A stretch of 64,000 bases of DNA from Oceanobacillus massiliensis str. N'diop (GTDB lineage Bacteria > Bacillota > Bacilli > Bacillales > Amphibacillaceae): contig NZ_HE610978.1 of the NCBI RefSeq assembly GCF_000285495.1, forward strand, positions 8,778 to 72,777, read 5' to 3'. Both the position numbers and the translations under genes were made by a program. The notes beneath the pieces were generated by a model, which did not search any database, was not told the origin of the DNA, and saw only the letters and a program-made list of their open reading frames with translations. Of this stretch, positions 36,961 through 45,655 are shown piece after piece; within the stretch, counting starts at the first letter, position 1; each line of letters opens with the position of its first letter.

Positions 36961-37503
36961 CTATTTGCGCGTCTCTTTCGTTTTCGGCTGAAGCTGGACT
37001 TCATTTAGTGCCCTTTCCTCAGCTGGAATACGGACTGTTAATATCATGATATGAAGCAAAGGGAAAATGATTGCTGTATAGATCGCCCCAAAAAGTAAAG
37101 GAATGACAAAAAGTTCAATTCCTACGATAATATAGTTTGGATGTTTTACAAATTTATATGGCCCCTTGGATACCAGCTCTTCACCAGGTAAAATAATGAT
37201 TTTGGTATTCCAAAACCTTCCCAGAGAATAGATACACCAAATTCGTACAAGCTGTGTCAGTATAAAAATGGCCAGCAATGTATAATTTAAGGGATAATCT
37301 ATATTGTTGTTTAACCATGTTTCAAGGAGAATCGAAATAAAGAAAAGGGTGTGCAATCGAATAAACCATTTATAATGATCTGCTTCCTTCTCGATAGCTC
37401 CCCTTTCTTTCATCCACCTTTCATTACTTCTGGCAATTACGAGTTCGATAAGCCGCTGTAAAACAATAACAGTAAATAGAATCCACATATATACGGCCAT
37501 CAT
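36961..37503 (-). CDS. bpsB: isoprenylcysteine carboxyl methyltransferase-family protein BpsB
   Basis: A 180-residue membrane protein with about five hydrophobic segments. The C-terminal SAM-binding signature is GPYKFVKHPNYI, with the NR of PAEERALNEVQL, seen in the ICMT/PEMT family. In B. subtilis the orthologue (YpbQ/BpsB) methylates alkylpyrones made by BpsA. Its start overlaps the bpsA stop (ATGA). Confidence 0.88.
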   Translation of the reverse strand: MMAVYMWILFTVIVLQRLIELVIARSNERWMKERGAIEKEADHYKWFIRLHTLFFISILLETWLNNNIDYPLNYTLLAIFILTQLVRIWCIYSLGRFWNTKIIILPGEELVSKGPYKFVKHPNYIIVGIELFVIPLLFGAIYTAIIFPLLHIMILTVRIPAEERALNEVQLQPKTKETRK

Positions 37504-38588
37504 TCATTCCACTCCAGTAATAGTAATTCAGAGCTGAATCCTGGACCGAGCGCCGACAGTATACTTTTTTCGCCAGCTTTGATATTCTGCAGCATCCATT
37601 CCCGCATAACATATAAAACCGTTGCGGAAGACATATTCCCATGATCTGCAAGGACATTATAGGAATACTTTAATTTATCTTTCGGGCAATGAACAACCTC
37701 TTCCATTGCTTCCATCACTTTTCTTCCTCCCGGATGTGAAATAAAGGAATGAATCTGATCTACCGAAAGTCCTGAATCATGGAAAAATGTATCAACATGT
37801 TTCCGCCAAAAGGAGTCGACAAGGGCAGGTATACTCTTTTTAAAGACAACTTCAAAGCCGGAATTATTAATATCCCATCCCATTACATCAACGCTGTCCC
37901 TTTTTAAATAAGAACTTGCCGATGTAATGCTTGGGACTGATTTTTTTCTATAGGATAAGTAGGGTGAATCGTCCCCGACCGCCAATGCAGCACTTACTCC
38001 ATCGCCAAATAAGGCTGTCCCAACCATGTTGCTTTTCTTGCTGTCCCCTTTTTGGAAGGTCAGACTGCAAAGCTCGCAACAGATAATCAGTGCTGTTTTG
38101 GTTGGGTGGGCAGTTATCCAGTCGTGAGCACGAGCCAGACCAATCGCTCCTCCGGCACAGCCAAGTCCCCATAATGGCATACGGTTCACATCTTGCCTAA
38201 ATGGTCGGGCATTCATCAGATGTACATCCATAGATGGCGTACTTATCCCGGTACTTGATACGAAAATAATCATGTCAATTGCTTCATAGGGGGGTGCACT
38301 ATTCAAAAAATCAGGATTTTGCAGACAATCATCAATGGCAGCCAGTGCATATTTTTCCGCAGCTTTCTGATAGATATCGTTTCGCTCTTTAAAGCTGTGC
38401 TCTTCCACAAACCATGATTTATCTACAACAAACTGCCTGCGCTCAACTGCCGCATTATCAAATACAGGCAGCAGCCGTTTAATTTGTTTATCCGAATAGG
38501 AAAATATATCTTGTACGATCTCTTTAATTTCTGCTTGTTCAATCGTATACTCTGGTATGCCCCGCCCAATGGAACAGATATTCGTCAA
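37500..38588 (-). CDS. bpsA: type III polyketide synthase BpsA
   Basis: Chalcone-synthase-fold enzyme of 362 residues that makes alkylpyrones from long-chain acyl-CoA and malonyl-CoA. The nucleophile is C144 in WGLGCAGGAIGL; the catalytic His is in FISHPGGRKV and the Asn in DHGNMSSATVL. Together with BpsB it forms the bcsA-ypbQ type pair of Bacillus. The product is probably membrane-associated. Confidence 0.93.
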   Translation of the reverse strand: MTNICSIGRGIPEYTIEQAEIKEIVQDIFSYSDKQIKRLLPVFDNAAVERRQFVVDKSWFVEEHSFKERNDIYQKAAEKYALAAIDDCLQNPDFLNSAPPYEAIDMIIFVSSTGISTPSMDVHLMNARPFRQDVNRMPLWGLGCAGGAIGLARAHDWITAHPTKTALIICCELCSLTFQKGDSKKSNMVGTALFGDGVSAALAVGDDSPYLSYRKKSVPSITSASSYLKRDSVDVMGWDINNSGFEVVFKKSIPALVDSFWRKHVDTFFHDSGLSVDQIHSFISHPGGRKVMEAMEEVVHCPKDKLKYSYNVLADHGNMSSATVLYVMREWMLQNIKAGEKSILSALGPGFSSELLLLEWNE

Positions 38589-38632
38589 TTAAATCACCTA
38601 TTAATATTATTTTCCCCCTGGCAAATATCAAA

Positions 38633-40132
38633 CTATAATTTATATATATCTGTATACTTTTCGGTTAAATAATTTACAAGATAGTCTGGATTTAAGGATT
38701 CATTGGTGACGTCTTTAATAATTTCAAGCGGTTTTTTCATTTTTCCATATTGATGAATATTTTCTGTCAGCCAAATTCTTACCCTGTCGAAATTACCGGC
38801 TGAGATTAGGTCATCTATATTCATTTCTTTTAACAGGGCTGACTGGAATTGTGCTGCATACATATATCCGAGAGCATAGGAAGGGAAATAACCAAAATCC
38901 CCACCGGCCCAATGAATGTCCTGCAGCACTCCTTCTCTATCTGTAGGTGGCTCTATTCCTAGATAATCGACCATTTTTTCATTCCATAAATGAGGAAGAT
39001 CCTTTACTTCTATTTCACTATTGATCAATGCCTTTTCCAGCTCATACCGAATCATGATATGGAGCGGATAGGTGAGTTCATCTGCTTCGATCCGAATGTT
39101 GGATGGCTTAACTTCATTTATGGCACGATAGAATTCATCCATGCCCACGGTCTGGAAATGCTCCGGGGCATAGGTTTGGAACCGCTGATAATGATTGCTC
39201 CAAAATGATTTGCTCCTGCCTATAAAGTTTTCCCAGAATAGTGATTGTGATTCATGAATACCCATGGATGTTCCAGTTGCAAGAGGCGTATTGGCAAGCT
39301 TTGCACTAATATTTTGCTCATAAAGTGCATGGCCGCCCTCATGAATTGTTCCAAATACGGCCATCCGAAAATCCTCTTCATCGTATCGGGTTGTTATCCG
39401 TACATCGTTTAAATTTAATGTGATTGCAAATGGATGGATTGTGTCGTCAACGCGTCCCGATTCAAAATCATATCCCATTTGTTTTAAAATTTCGATTGTA
39501 AAATCTTTCTGGTTTTGCTTGGGGAAATGCGCCTTCAGTATGGACGAATCCGGTTTAGCATGACTCGCATTTATTTTGTCAACAAGATTACTGAGTGAAT
39601 CTCTAAGTTTCGGAAATACAGTATCTAAAGTTTTCGTTGTGATGCCAGGCTCATAATTATGTAACAACGCATCATAGATATTATCTTGATATCCCCAGTA
39701 TTCAGCAAACCTTTTGTTATATTCCACAAGCTTTTCTAAGTATGGCTGAAATAATGAAAAGTCCGCCTTTTCCCTTGCTTCCTGCCATACGGCTTCAGAC
39801 TTGGATTGAAGCATAACATATTCTTTGTATTCATCGTTCGGTATTTTGCCGTTTCTGTTATAGGTTTCCTCGCACTCCAAAACAAGTTTTTGCAGCACTT
39901 TATCTTCAGTATTATTTTTAAGCATATCGATAAAGAACTTCATCTTCTCGGAGGTTTCCAATTGATGCAGTTTGTCTGCCAGAAATCCGACGACTTCGGA
40001 ACGCTGCCCGACTGCCTTTTTAGGAATTTTCGTGCGCATATCCCAATGTGCCAGGCTCAGAGCTTCACGGTAAGCATTCTGTTCATTCAATAAATCTTTG
40101 AAATCCTGTTCATTTTGATAAGTGTTCTCCAA
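38633..40132 (-). CDS. M32 family carboxypeptidase (YpwA-like)
   Basis: Zinc metallocarboxypeptidase of 499 residues, all helical. The zinc motif HEGGH sits in GTIHEGGHALYEQ, with the downstream ES in GIHESQSLFWEN and the DXRXT-like region typical of M32 (DVRITTRYDEED). The length equals the Thermus and B. subtilis enzymes. It is intracellular and removes C-terminal residues from peptides. It directly follows ypsC, 2 bp away. Confidence 0.95.
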   Translation of the reverse strand: MENTYQNEQDFKDLLNEQNAYREALSLAHWDMRTKIPKKAVGQRSEVVGFLADKLHQLETSEKMKFFIDMLKNNTEDKVLQKLVLECEETYNRNGKIPNDEYKEYVMLQSKSEAVWQEAREKADFSLFQPYLEKLVEYNKRFAEYWGYQDNIYDALLHNYEPGITTKTLDTVFPKLRDSLSNLVDKINASHAKPDSSILKAHFPKQNQKDFTIEILKQMGYDFESGRVDDTIHPFAITLNLNDVRITTRYDEEDFRMAVFGTIHEGGHALYEQNISAKLANTPLATGTSMGIHESQSLFWENFIGRSKSFWSNHYQRFQTYAPEHFQTVGMDEFYRAINEVKPSNIRIEADELTYPLHIMIRYELEKALINSEIEVKDLPHLWNEKMVDYLGIEPPTDREGVLQDIHWAGGDFGYFPSYALGYMYAAQFQSALLKEMNIDDLISAGNFDRVRIWLTENIHQYGKMKKPLEIIKDVTNESLNPDYLVNYLTEKYTDIYKL

Positions 40133-40134
40133 AT

Positions 40135-41272
40135 TTATTCCTCCCTTACTTTTTGTCCGAAATACTGAAAATAATTGGTTTGAATAAATCCGTTAAATAA
40201 TTTCCGTTTCTTGGTTGCTTTTTGACCATACTCTTTTTCGAAAGCTTCAAACGCTGTAATGATATATACGCTCCAGGAAGGATGGTTTTTCATGATATTT
40301 CCGAGATCACTGTACATTTCTGCAACCATATCTTTATCTCCGATACGTTGACCATATGGAGGGTTGCTGATGATATACCCATTATTACTGCGTATAAATA
40401 AATCGCTTACCTGCATTTGCTTCCAGCTAACCAGATCGCCCAGTCCCGCTTCGATTGCATTGTCTTTGGCAATCTCGATCATTTTATGGTCAATGTCAGA
40501 CCCTGTAATATCCAGTTTTTTGATCATAGTTTGCCAAGTCTTCTGCCTCTTCAAATGCATCTTCCCACAATTTTCTTCTAATAAACATCCAGTCTTCAGA
40601 GGCGAATTCACGATTGAACCCTGGTGCGATATTCTGGCCGATAAGTGCCGCTTCGATTGCTAATGTACCCGACCCGCAAAATGGGTCAATTAAAGGATAT
40701 TCTGGTTTCCAGTTCGTCAGCAGCACGAGCGCAGCAGCAAGTGTCTCCTTTAATGGTGCTTCCCCCTGCCCGACACGATAGCCGCGCTTATGCAGGCCAG
40801 CTCCGGACGTATCAAGCGTCAAGGTTACAACATCCTTAAGAAGCGCAACTTCCGTTTTATATAATGGTCCGGTTTCAGGCATTTTGCTTGCGAGACCGTA
40901 CTTTAACTTCAAACGTTCAGCGATTGCTTTTTTAACAATTGCCTGGCAATCGGAAACACTGAAAAGCTTTGATTTGATGGATTTACCGGAAACAGGAAAT
41001 TGTCCATCCTCGGAAATAAATTGCTCCCATGGCAATGCCTTTGTTGCCTCGAAAAGTTCATCAAATGTTAATGCTTTAAACTGGCCGACAACCAGTTTAA
41101 TCCGGTCTGCCGTTCTCAGCCATAAATTACAGCGCGGAATAGCTGAAAAGGGCGCTTCAAAAATGACCTTTCCATTATCCACTGTTACTTCATATCCCAA
41201 TGATCTAACCTCTTGTGCAACTACGGATTCCAATCCCATTGCAGCAGTTGCAATTAATGTTACTTTCTGCAT
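40135..41272 (-). CDS. ypsC: THUMP-domain RNA methyltransferase (YpsC/RlmL-like), frame broken
   Basis: N-terminal THUMP domain (about 45-155), then a class I methyltransferase with FCGSGTLAIEAA and the NPPYG motif (SNPPYGQRIGD), which targets an exocyclic guanine N2. The frame changes in the T6 run at 40516-40521 (plus strand); T5 would read NYDQKLDITGSDID and give 378 residues, near B. subtilis YpsC (385). It lies beside rnpB and gpsB as in B. subtilis. Homopolymer error is likely. Confidence 0.88.
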
Positions 41273-41324
41273 TTAACTATTCCCTTCAAATTTAAATTAA
41301 TTTCAGTTTACCACCAATAAAGAC

Positions 41325-41505
41325 GGAACAAAAGCGGAAGCCCCCCGTTCAGCGAGTGCGGACTGGACTGAGCCGCAGGAGATAAAGGAACCACTGCGAA
41401 CCGAGTGAGCGGATGGTGACTTATCGAACGGAGGTAAAGGAAGTCCAAAAATCGCTGGGGACAGAAGCTGGATGAACAAAAGCGGAAGCCCCCGTTCAGC
41501 GAGTG
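41325..41505. repeat. Bacillaceae intergenic repeat, one full and one truncated unit
   Basis: GAACAAAAGCGGAAGCCCCC..GTTCAGCGAGTG occurs at about 41326-41357 and again at 41474-41505. Between them is CGGACTGGACTGAGCCGCAG, then TGAGCGGATGGTGACTTATC, which I recall from repeats in Oceanobacillus- and Virgibacillus-like genomes. It sits just past the rnpB terminator. No coding potential. Confidence 0.65.
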
Positions 41506-41518
41506 TTTTAATTCACGC

Positions 41519-41563
41519 AAAAAAACCCTTTCTTGAGTCATTATTGACAGAGAAAAGGTTTCG
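41519..41563 (-). terminator. intrinsic terminator of rnpB
   Basis: On the minus strand AAACCTTTTCT pairs with AGAAAGGGTTT, followed by a long T run. Confidence 0.8.
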
Positions 41564-41577
41564 ATTCATATTTATTT

Positions 41578-41970
41578 AAGACCGTTAAATGCTCGGTAAG
41601 CCATGTTCTGTGCCATTGTACTGCAAACGGTGGTCATCCTCGTACTCCGGCTGTAATCATCTATCTACAAGTAATACTTGTCCCTTTTTCGGTTGAATTC
41701 CCTACTAAAGGATGCCCCTACCATTATTTGGGTTGCTCACTCGCGGGGTTTACCTCGTTCCACCTGAAATGTTTCCATTTCAGCTACGTCACTGTGGCAC
41801 TTTCAAGAATAATTCCGTATCATTACTGACTTAGGAATATCTTCTGCCGTTAGCTAAAAGCTACCTTGACTTATGAATTCATCAAGCGCGAACACTACAA
41901 ACATCTCAGTTTGTGTGAGCATGGACTTTCCTCTGCACGGTATGCAGCGATTACATGAGCATTTAAGTAA
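41578..41970 (-). ncRNA. rnpB: RNase P RNA (type B)
   Basis: On the minus strand the conserved 5' block GAGGAAAGTCCATGCTC is present, then GAGTGAGCAACCC, GGTAGGGGCATCC, TAGATAGATGATT, CGAGTACGAGG-like sequence and GTTTGCAGTACAATGG. The 3' block ACATGGCTTACCGAGCATTT closes the molecule by pairing with AAATGCTC at the 5' end. It lies between ypsC and gpsB, its position in B. subtilis. The exact ends are estimated from pairing. Confidence 0.95.
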
Positions 41971-42031
41971 CATATTACATTTTATCATAATTGCACTGCT
42001 TTATCAATCCAAATTAAAAATGGAAAGCGTA

Positions 42032-42340
42032 TTACTCGCCTGCATCAGCAAACTTTTTACCGAAAACAGCCTTTTCCAGATTGGATAGACGTTTTAGAAC
42101 ATCATAGTTAACCTGAGGATTCGCTTGTGGCGCCCTTGTGCGTGTCTGCTCAGTTGTATTTTTTCTAAGCTTCTCATTCTCTGCCTGTAAGCGGTCGATT
42201 TCCTGTTTGAAAATGTCATAGTCCTGAATCACAACATCAAGAAACTCATCTACTTCTTCTTGATTATATCCTCTCATTGCTGTTTTGAAATCTTTCTCCA
42301 GAATGTCTTTTCCACTTAATTGAATACGGTTAATACTCAT
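42032..42340 (-). CDS. gpsB: cell division/elongation regulator GpsB
   Basis: A 102-residue DivIVA-like protein. The N-terminal membrane-interacting domain contains GKDILEKDFKTAMRGYNQEEVDEFLDVV, given here as conserved blocks KDFKTAMRGY and EVDEFLD. A coiled coil (about 40-65), a Thr/Gln-rich linker and a small C-terminal trimerisation domain (YDVLKRLSNLEKAVFG) follow. It moves PBP1 (product of ponA, also in this window) between septum and side wall. Confidence 0.95.
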   Translation of the reverse strand: MSINRIQLSGKDILEKDFKTAMRGYNQEEVDEFLDVVIQDYDIFKQEIDRLQAENEKLRKNTTEQTRTRAPQANPQVNYDVLKRLSNLEKAVFGKKFADAGE

Positions 42341-42453
42341 TTTATCACCTCATGATCTGCAAATACTTGTTTATTCAAATTTTTTTCGCTTCATTTTAAG
42401 TTTATTATTCCATTTTTACTTTAGTACTGAAATATTACTTTTTATTATACCAT

Positions 42454-42480
42454 AAAAAAGGAAACTGGATATCAGTCTCC
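42454..42480 (-). terminator. intrinsic terminator of cdd
   Basis: On the minus strand GGAGACTG pairs with CAGTTTCC, followed by six Ts, about 50 bp after the cdd stop. Confidence 0.7.
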
Positions 42481-42532
42481 TGCCATATATGAGAATTGCC
42501 AATAAATAATGCAACAGATCCGCCCAGTGTTA

Positions 42533-42952
<420 letters not shown>

Positions 42953-43022
42953 TTATTGTTTGTGCAGGTAATTATAAGAGAAATAAGAATTATTGTAAAG
43001 TTTTGCCTCCATTACCTAGATT

Positions 43023-43370
43023 TTATATTTCACTTAAAAGCAGGTCAAACACATAAAGAATGGAGTTATGCAATTCCATAAATCGTTTTCTTCTTGCATC
43101 GACATAATAACTGTGCATTAGAACCAGTTCCATATTTTCCTTTGTAGAGGTTACCTGCTGTGGATGCACCTTTGCTTTCCTTGCTTTAACAACCTCCAAT
43201 GCCGCCTCTTCCCACTCTTCCAAAAGCTGATATACAGGGTTCGTTTCCTCTTTTACTTTCTGGAAAAATTCCTTGTCTTTTGTATTTTCTGGTGGCGTGC
43301 TATGTTCGAAAATATCTTTCAATCTTGTCAAATGCCTTTTTAAAAGCTCTGTTTGCTCTCTTAATTCCAT
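43023..43370 (-). CDS. yppE: YppE family protein (DUF1798)
   Basis: A 115-residue, mostly helical protein with HLTRLKDIFEHS, EFFQKVKEETNPVYQLLEEWEE and HSYYVDARRKRFMELHNSILY, as in DUF1798. Function unknown. Start at 43370 gives MELREQTELL and matches the family N-terminus. It is in the same relative place as in B. subtilis. Confidence 0.8.
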   Translation of the reverse strand: MELREQTELLKRHLTRLKDIFEHSTPPENTKDKEFFQKVKEETNPVYQLLEEWEEAALEVVKARKAKVHPQQVTSTKENMELVLMHSYYVDARRKRFMELHNSILYVFDLLLSEI

Positions 43371-43446
43371 AAATTTTCCGCCTTTATACATTAGTAGCTA
43401 TATTTACTACTTTATCATCTTTGCATGCAGAAGGCATCTAATCCGT

Positions 43447-43656
43447 TCAGCCGTTAAGTTTTTCAATTGCGTTTTTCGTATAGTCAATCTGATGAATTTC
43501 TTTTTGGAAATGCATCCATACTTCCCTATCCACATTAACCTTTAGCTTTTGATCGATGAATCGGAGCTGTTCGGCCATTACCATTAATGTTGCATGTGCA
43601 TCTTTTTTGCTGATGCCGTTTCTGCTGGCTTCTAATTCATTCAAAACTGCAGTCAT
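43447..43656 (-). CDS. small helical protein, unknown
   Basis: A 69-residue protein, MTAVLNELEASRNGISKKDA at the start, predicted helical throughout, ending HQIDYTKNAIEKLNG. GAGGGTGA precedes it. It lies where B. subtilis has small ypp genes (yppD/yppF region), but I could not match it to one of them. Confidence 0.6.
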   Translation of the reverse strand: MTAVLNELEASRNGISKKDAHATLMVMAEQLRFIDQKLKVNVDREVWMHFQKEIHQIDYTKNAIEKLNG

Positions 43657-43815
43657 GTCCATCACCCTCGTTATTTATTTTGGTTAGTAAATAATTCGCT
43701 GTACCGCTCTTGTTCTCCTCTGACTTCGACAAAACTAGAAGGAATGATACAAAACTAGTGCAATTACTTATCTTTTTACTAAAATTAGACAAACTAAAGT
43801 AAAAGGAGGTGTTCC

Positions 43816-43926
43816 GTGTTGAGAAAATCCAATAAAAATAAAGAAACAAATATGAAAAGCCAACATGAAAAATCGTTAAAGACTGGTGACAAAAAATTGG
43901 ACGGTCCCAATCGACCATCTACTTAA
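43816..43926 (+). CDS. sspM: small acid-soluble spore protein M
   Basis: A 36-residue basic peptide whose end, KSLKTGDKKLDGPNRPST, closely matches the C-terminus of B. subtilis SspM (SLDKKLGGPNRPST). AAAGGAGGTG lies 6 bp before a GTG and 9 bp before a TTG; either could be the start. It would be made in the forespore under sigma-G. It is opposite in direction to yppC and shares its terminator. Confidence 0.85.
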   Translation: MLRKSNKNKETNMKSQHEKSLKTGDKKLDGPNRPST

Positions 43927-43944
43927 CCAATAATTAGTTTAAGA

Positions 43945-43986
43945 AAAAGAGGATTTGTACATTCTAATGGTACAAATCCTTTTTAA
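43945..43986. terminator. bidirectional terminator between sspM and yppC
   Basis: AGGATTTGTAC (43950-43960) pairs with GTACAAATCCT (43970-43980), with A and T runs on both sides. The yppC stop codon lies in its loop. Confidence 0.88.
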
Positions 43987-44938
43987 TGAGCTGTTTAAGA
44001 TGAAAGTAAGTATAGAGCAACTTTCTTTTCAAGTAGAATGACTTTCCGATTTCAAGGTTGGACGGCAGACCTTGCGACTGCTGCCATTTCCTTTTTACAC
44101 CCCCTCTTTTGTACCAATCATTTCGAATGATATCCCGGTGGGCAATGATTGGGTAAACCGCTCTTAGAAACGGGGCTCCCGGAAGATTCAGATTTAAAAA
44201 CTGTTCGTACTCCCGACGTGATCCCGTTGGTTCAACGGACACAATAAAATCAAGGATACCTTCCTGGATATTGGGAAATTCGAGCATAGCCGCAATTTTC
44301 TGGCCAACGTCTATTCGTCTGTCTATTTTTGTGAAGTTGTGTACATAGGTACCATGCAGATGACCGAAACAGTCAGGAAGCAATACGGCATTCATGAATA
44401 AATGATTTTGCAGTCTGTATGGAAATGCCTTGAACACTTTTTTGTCAAAGAATTGCTGTTCAATGGTAGGATGCTGTATCAAATTCTGTTCATTGATTAT
44501 CAAGGCGTTCAGCAGCCTAGCCTTATCATTGGATTTCCAGAAGTGATTCCATTCCATAACCATGAAACGAGACACATGGAATTTCGTCAGCAAATGAAAT
44601 AATGGGCGGTTATATTTTCTGGATAGCTGGTACATGAGCAGCTGTGGAAATGCATCGGAGAATATTAGCCAGTTTGCCCTTTCATAGGTTGTAAATAAAA
44701 GTTCCCGTTCTTTAATGCCTAATAACCCCCGAAATGGGGGTAAATATAAATCAGTCATGTTCCAACCGGCGTTTCGGGATACAATCGCTGCAACGAGAGA
44801 CCATCTTATCTCTGGAAAGCGAAAATAGAAGTTCTGATATGCCTTTGTTCTTGAGATGTTATCTACATTATGTGCTTTCGTCTTGAATGTTATATAATGT
44901 AAGATAGAATGGTGTTGTTCGGTTACCATGGACGACAC
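43964..44938 (-). CDS. yppC: YppC family protein (DUF2515)
   Basis: A 324-residue soluble protein with FPEIRWSLVAAIVSRNAGWN and DLYLPPFRGLL near the start and several aromatic-rich helices, as in the DUF2515 family. Function unknown. The frame opens with GTG 44938; ATG 44929 three codons later is an alternative, and neither has a strong ribosome binding site. It is divergent from recU, as in B. subtilis. Confidence 0.8.
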   Translation of the reverse strand: MSSMVTEQHHSILHYITFKTKAHNVDNISRTKAYQNFYFRFPEIRWSLVAAIVSRNAGWNMTDLYLPPFRGLLGIKERELLFTTYERANWLIFSDAFPQLLMYQLSRKYNRPLFHLLTKFHVSRFMVMEWNHFWKSNDKARLLNALIINEQNLIQHPTIEQQFFDKKVFKAFPYRLQNHLFMNAVLLPDCFGHLHGTYVHNFTKIDRRIDVGQKIAAMLEFPNIQEGILDFIVSVEPTGSRREYEQFLNLNLPGAPFLRAVYPIIAHRDIIRNDWYKRGGVKRKWQQSQGLPSNLEIGKSFYLKRKLLYTYFHLKQLIKKDLYH

Positions 44939-45043
44939 GTTCTTTCTTTTCTAATAATGGCTGATACAGATCAGGTGATGTTAAAAGTTATCATTTACCT
45001 TTTTTTCTGATATCATACTGTATTATGCTGGGAGGGGAAATTT

Positions 45044-45637
45044 TTGAACTATCCAAATGGACAGAGAAAAACTTTGCCGGTAAGGAAGTCTACATCGGAA
45101 CAGGATAATAATATTTTCAGTAATCGGGGAATGACATTAGAAGAAGATATCAATATAACGAATCAATTTTATCTTGATACTGATCAGGCTATTATTCATA
45201 AAAAGCCAACGCCGGTACAGATTGTAAAAGTCAATTATCCGAAACGCAGTGCTGCTGTGATAACGGAAGCATATTTCAAACAAGCTTCCACAACAGACTA
45301 TAATGGACTTTACCGTGGCAGATATGTTGATTTTGAGGCAAAAGAGACCAAAAACAAAACACTTTTCCCTTTAGCTAATGTTCATGATCATCAGATTCGC
45401 CACATGGAATCAATCGTAAACCATGGGGGGATTTGTTTCATGATTATACGATTTGCGGCATATGAAGAAACCTATTATATGCCAGCAGAGAAACTTTTTT
45501 CATACTGGTACGACAAACTACAGGGAGGAAAAAAATCAATCTCATATGAACATATCAAACAGGATAGTCATTTGATCCCTTTTCATTATCAAAGACGAGT
45601 CGATTATATATCTATCATAAATAAGCTTTATTTTTAG
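45044..45637 (+). CDS. recU: Holliday junction resolvase RecU
   Basis: Dimeric nuclease of 197 residues that cuts Holliday junctions and modulates RecA. The active-site residues lie in [23 protein letters not shown], shown here by the blocks TDYNGLY and DFEAKE, with [10 protein letters not shown] after them. TTG 45044 follows GGGAGGGG. It is 18 bp ahead of ponA, the usual recU-ponA pair. Confidence 0.95.
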   Translation: MNYPNGQRKTLPVRKSTSEQDNNIFSNRGMTLEEDINITNQFYLDTDQAIIHKKPTPVQIVKVNYPKRSAAVITEAYFKQASTTDYNGLYRGRYVDFEAKETKNKTLFPLANVHDHQIRHMESIVNHGGICFMIIRFAAYEETYYMPAEKLFSYWYDKLQGGKKSISYEHIKQDSHLIPFHYQRRVDYISIINKLYF

Positions 45638-45655
45638 AGACGGAGGTATGAAACG

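Noticed and set aside
41580-41975. Short ORFs within 41580-42030
   Set aside because: The interval is filled by RNase P RNA.
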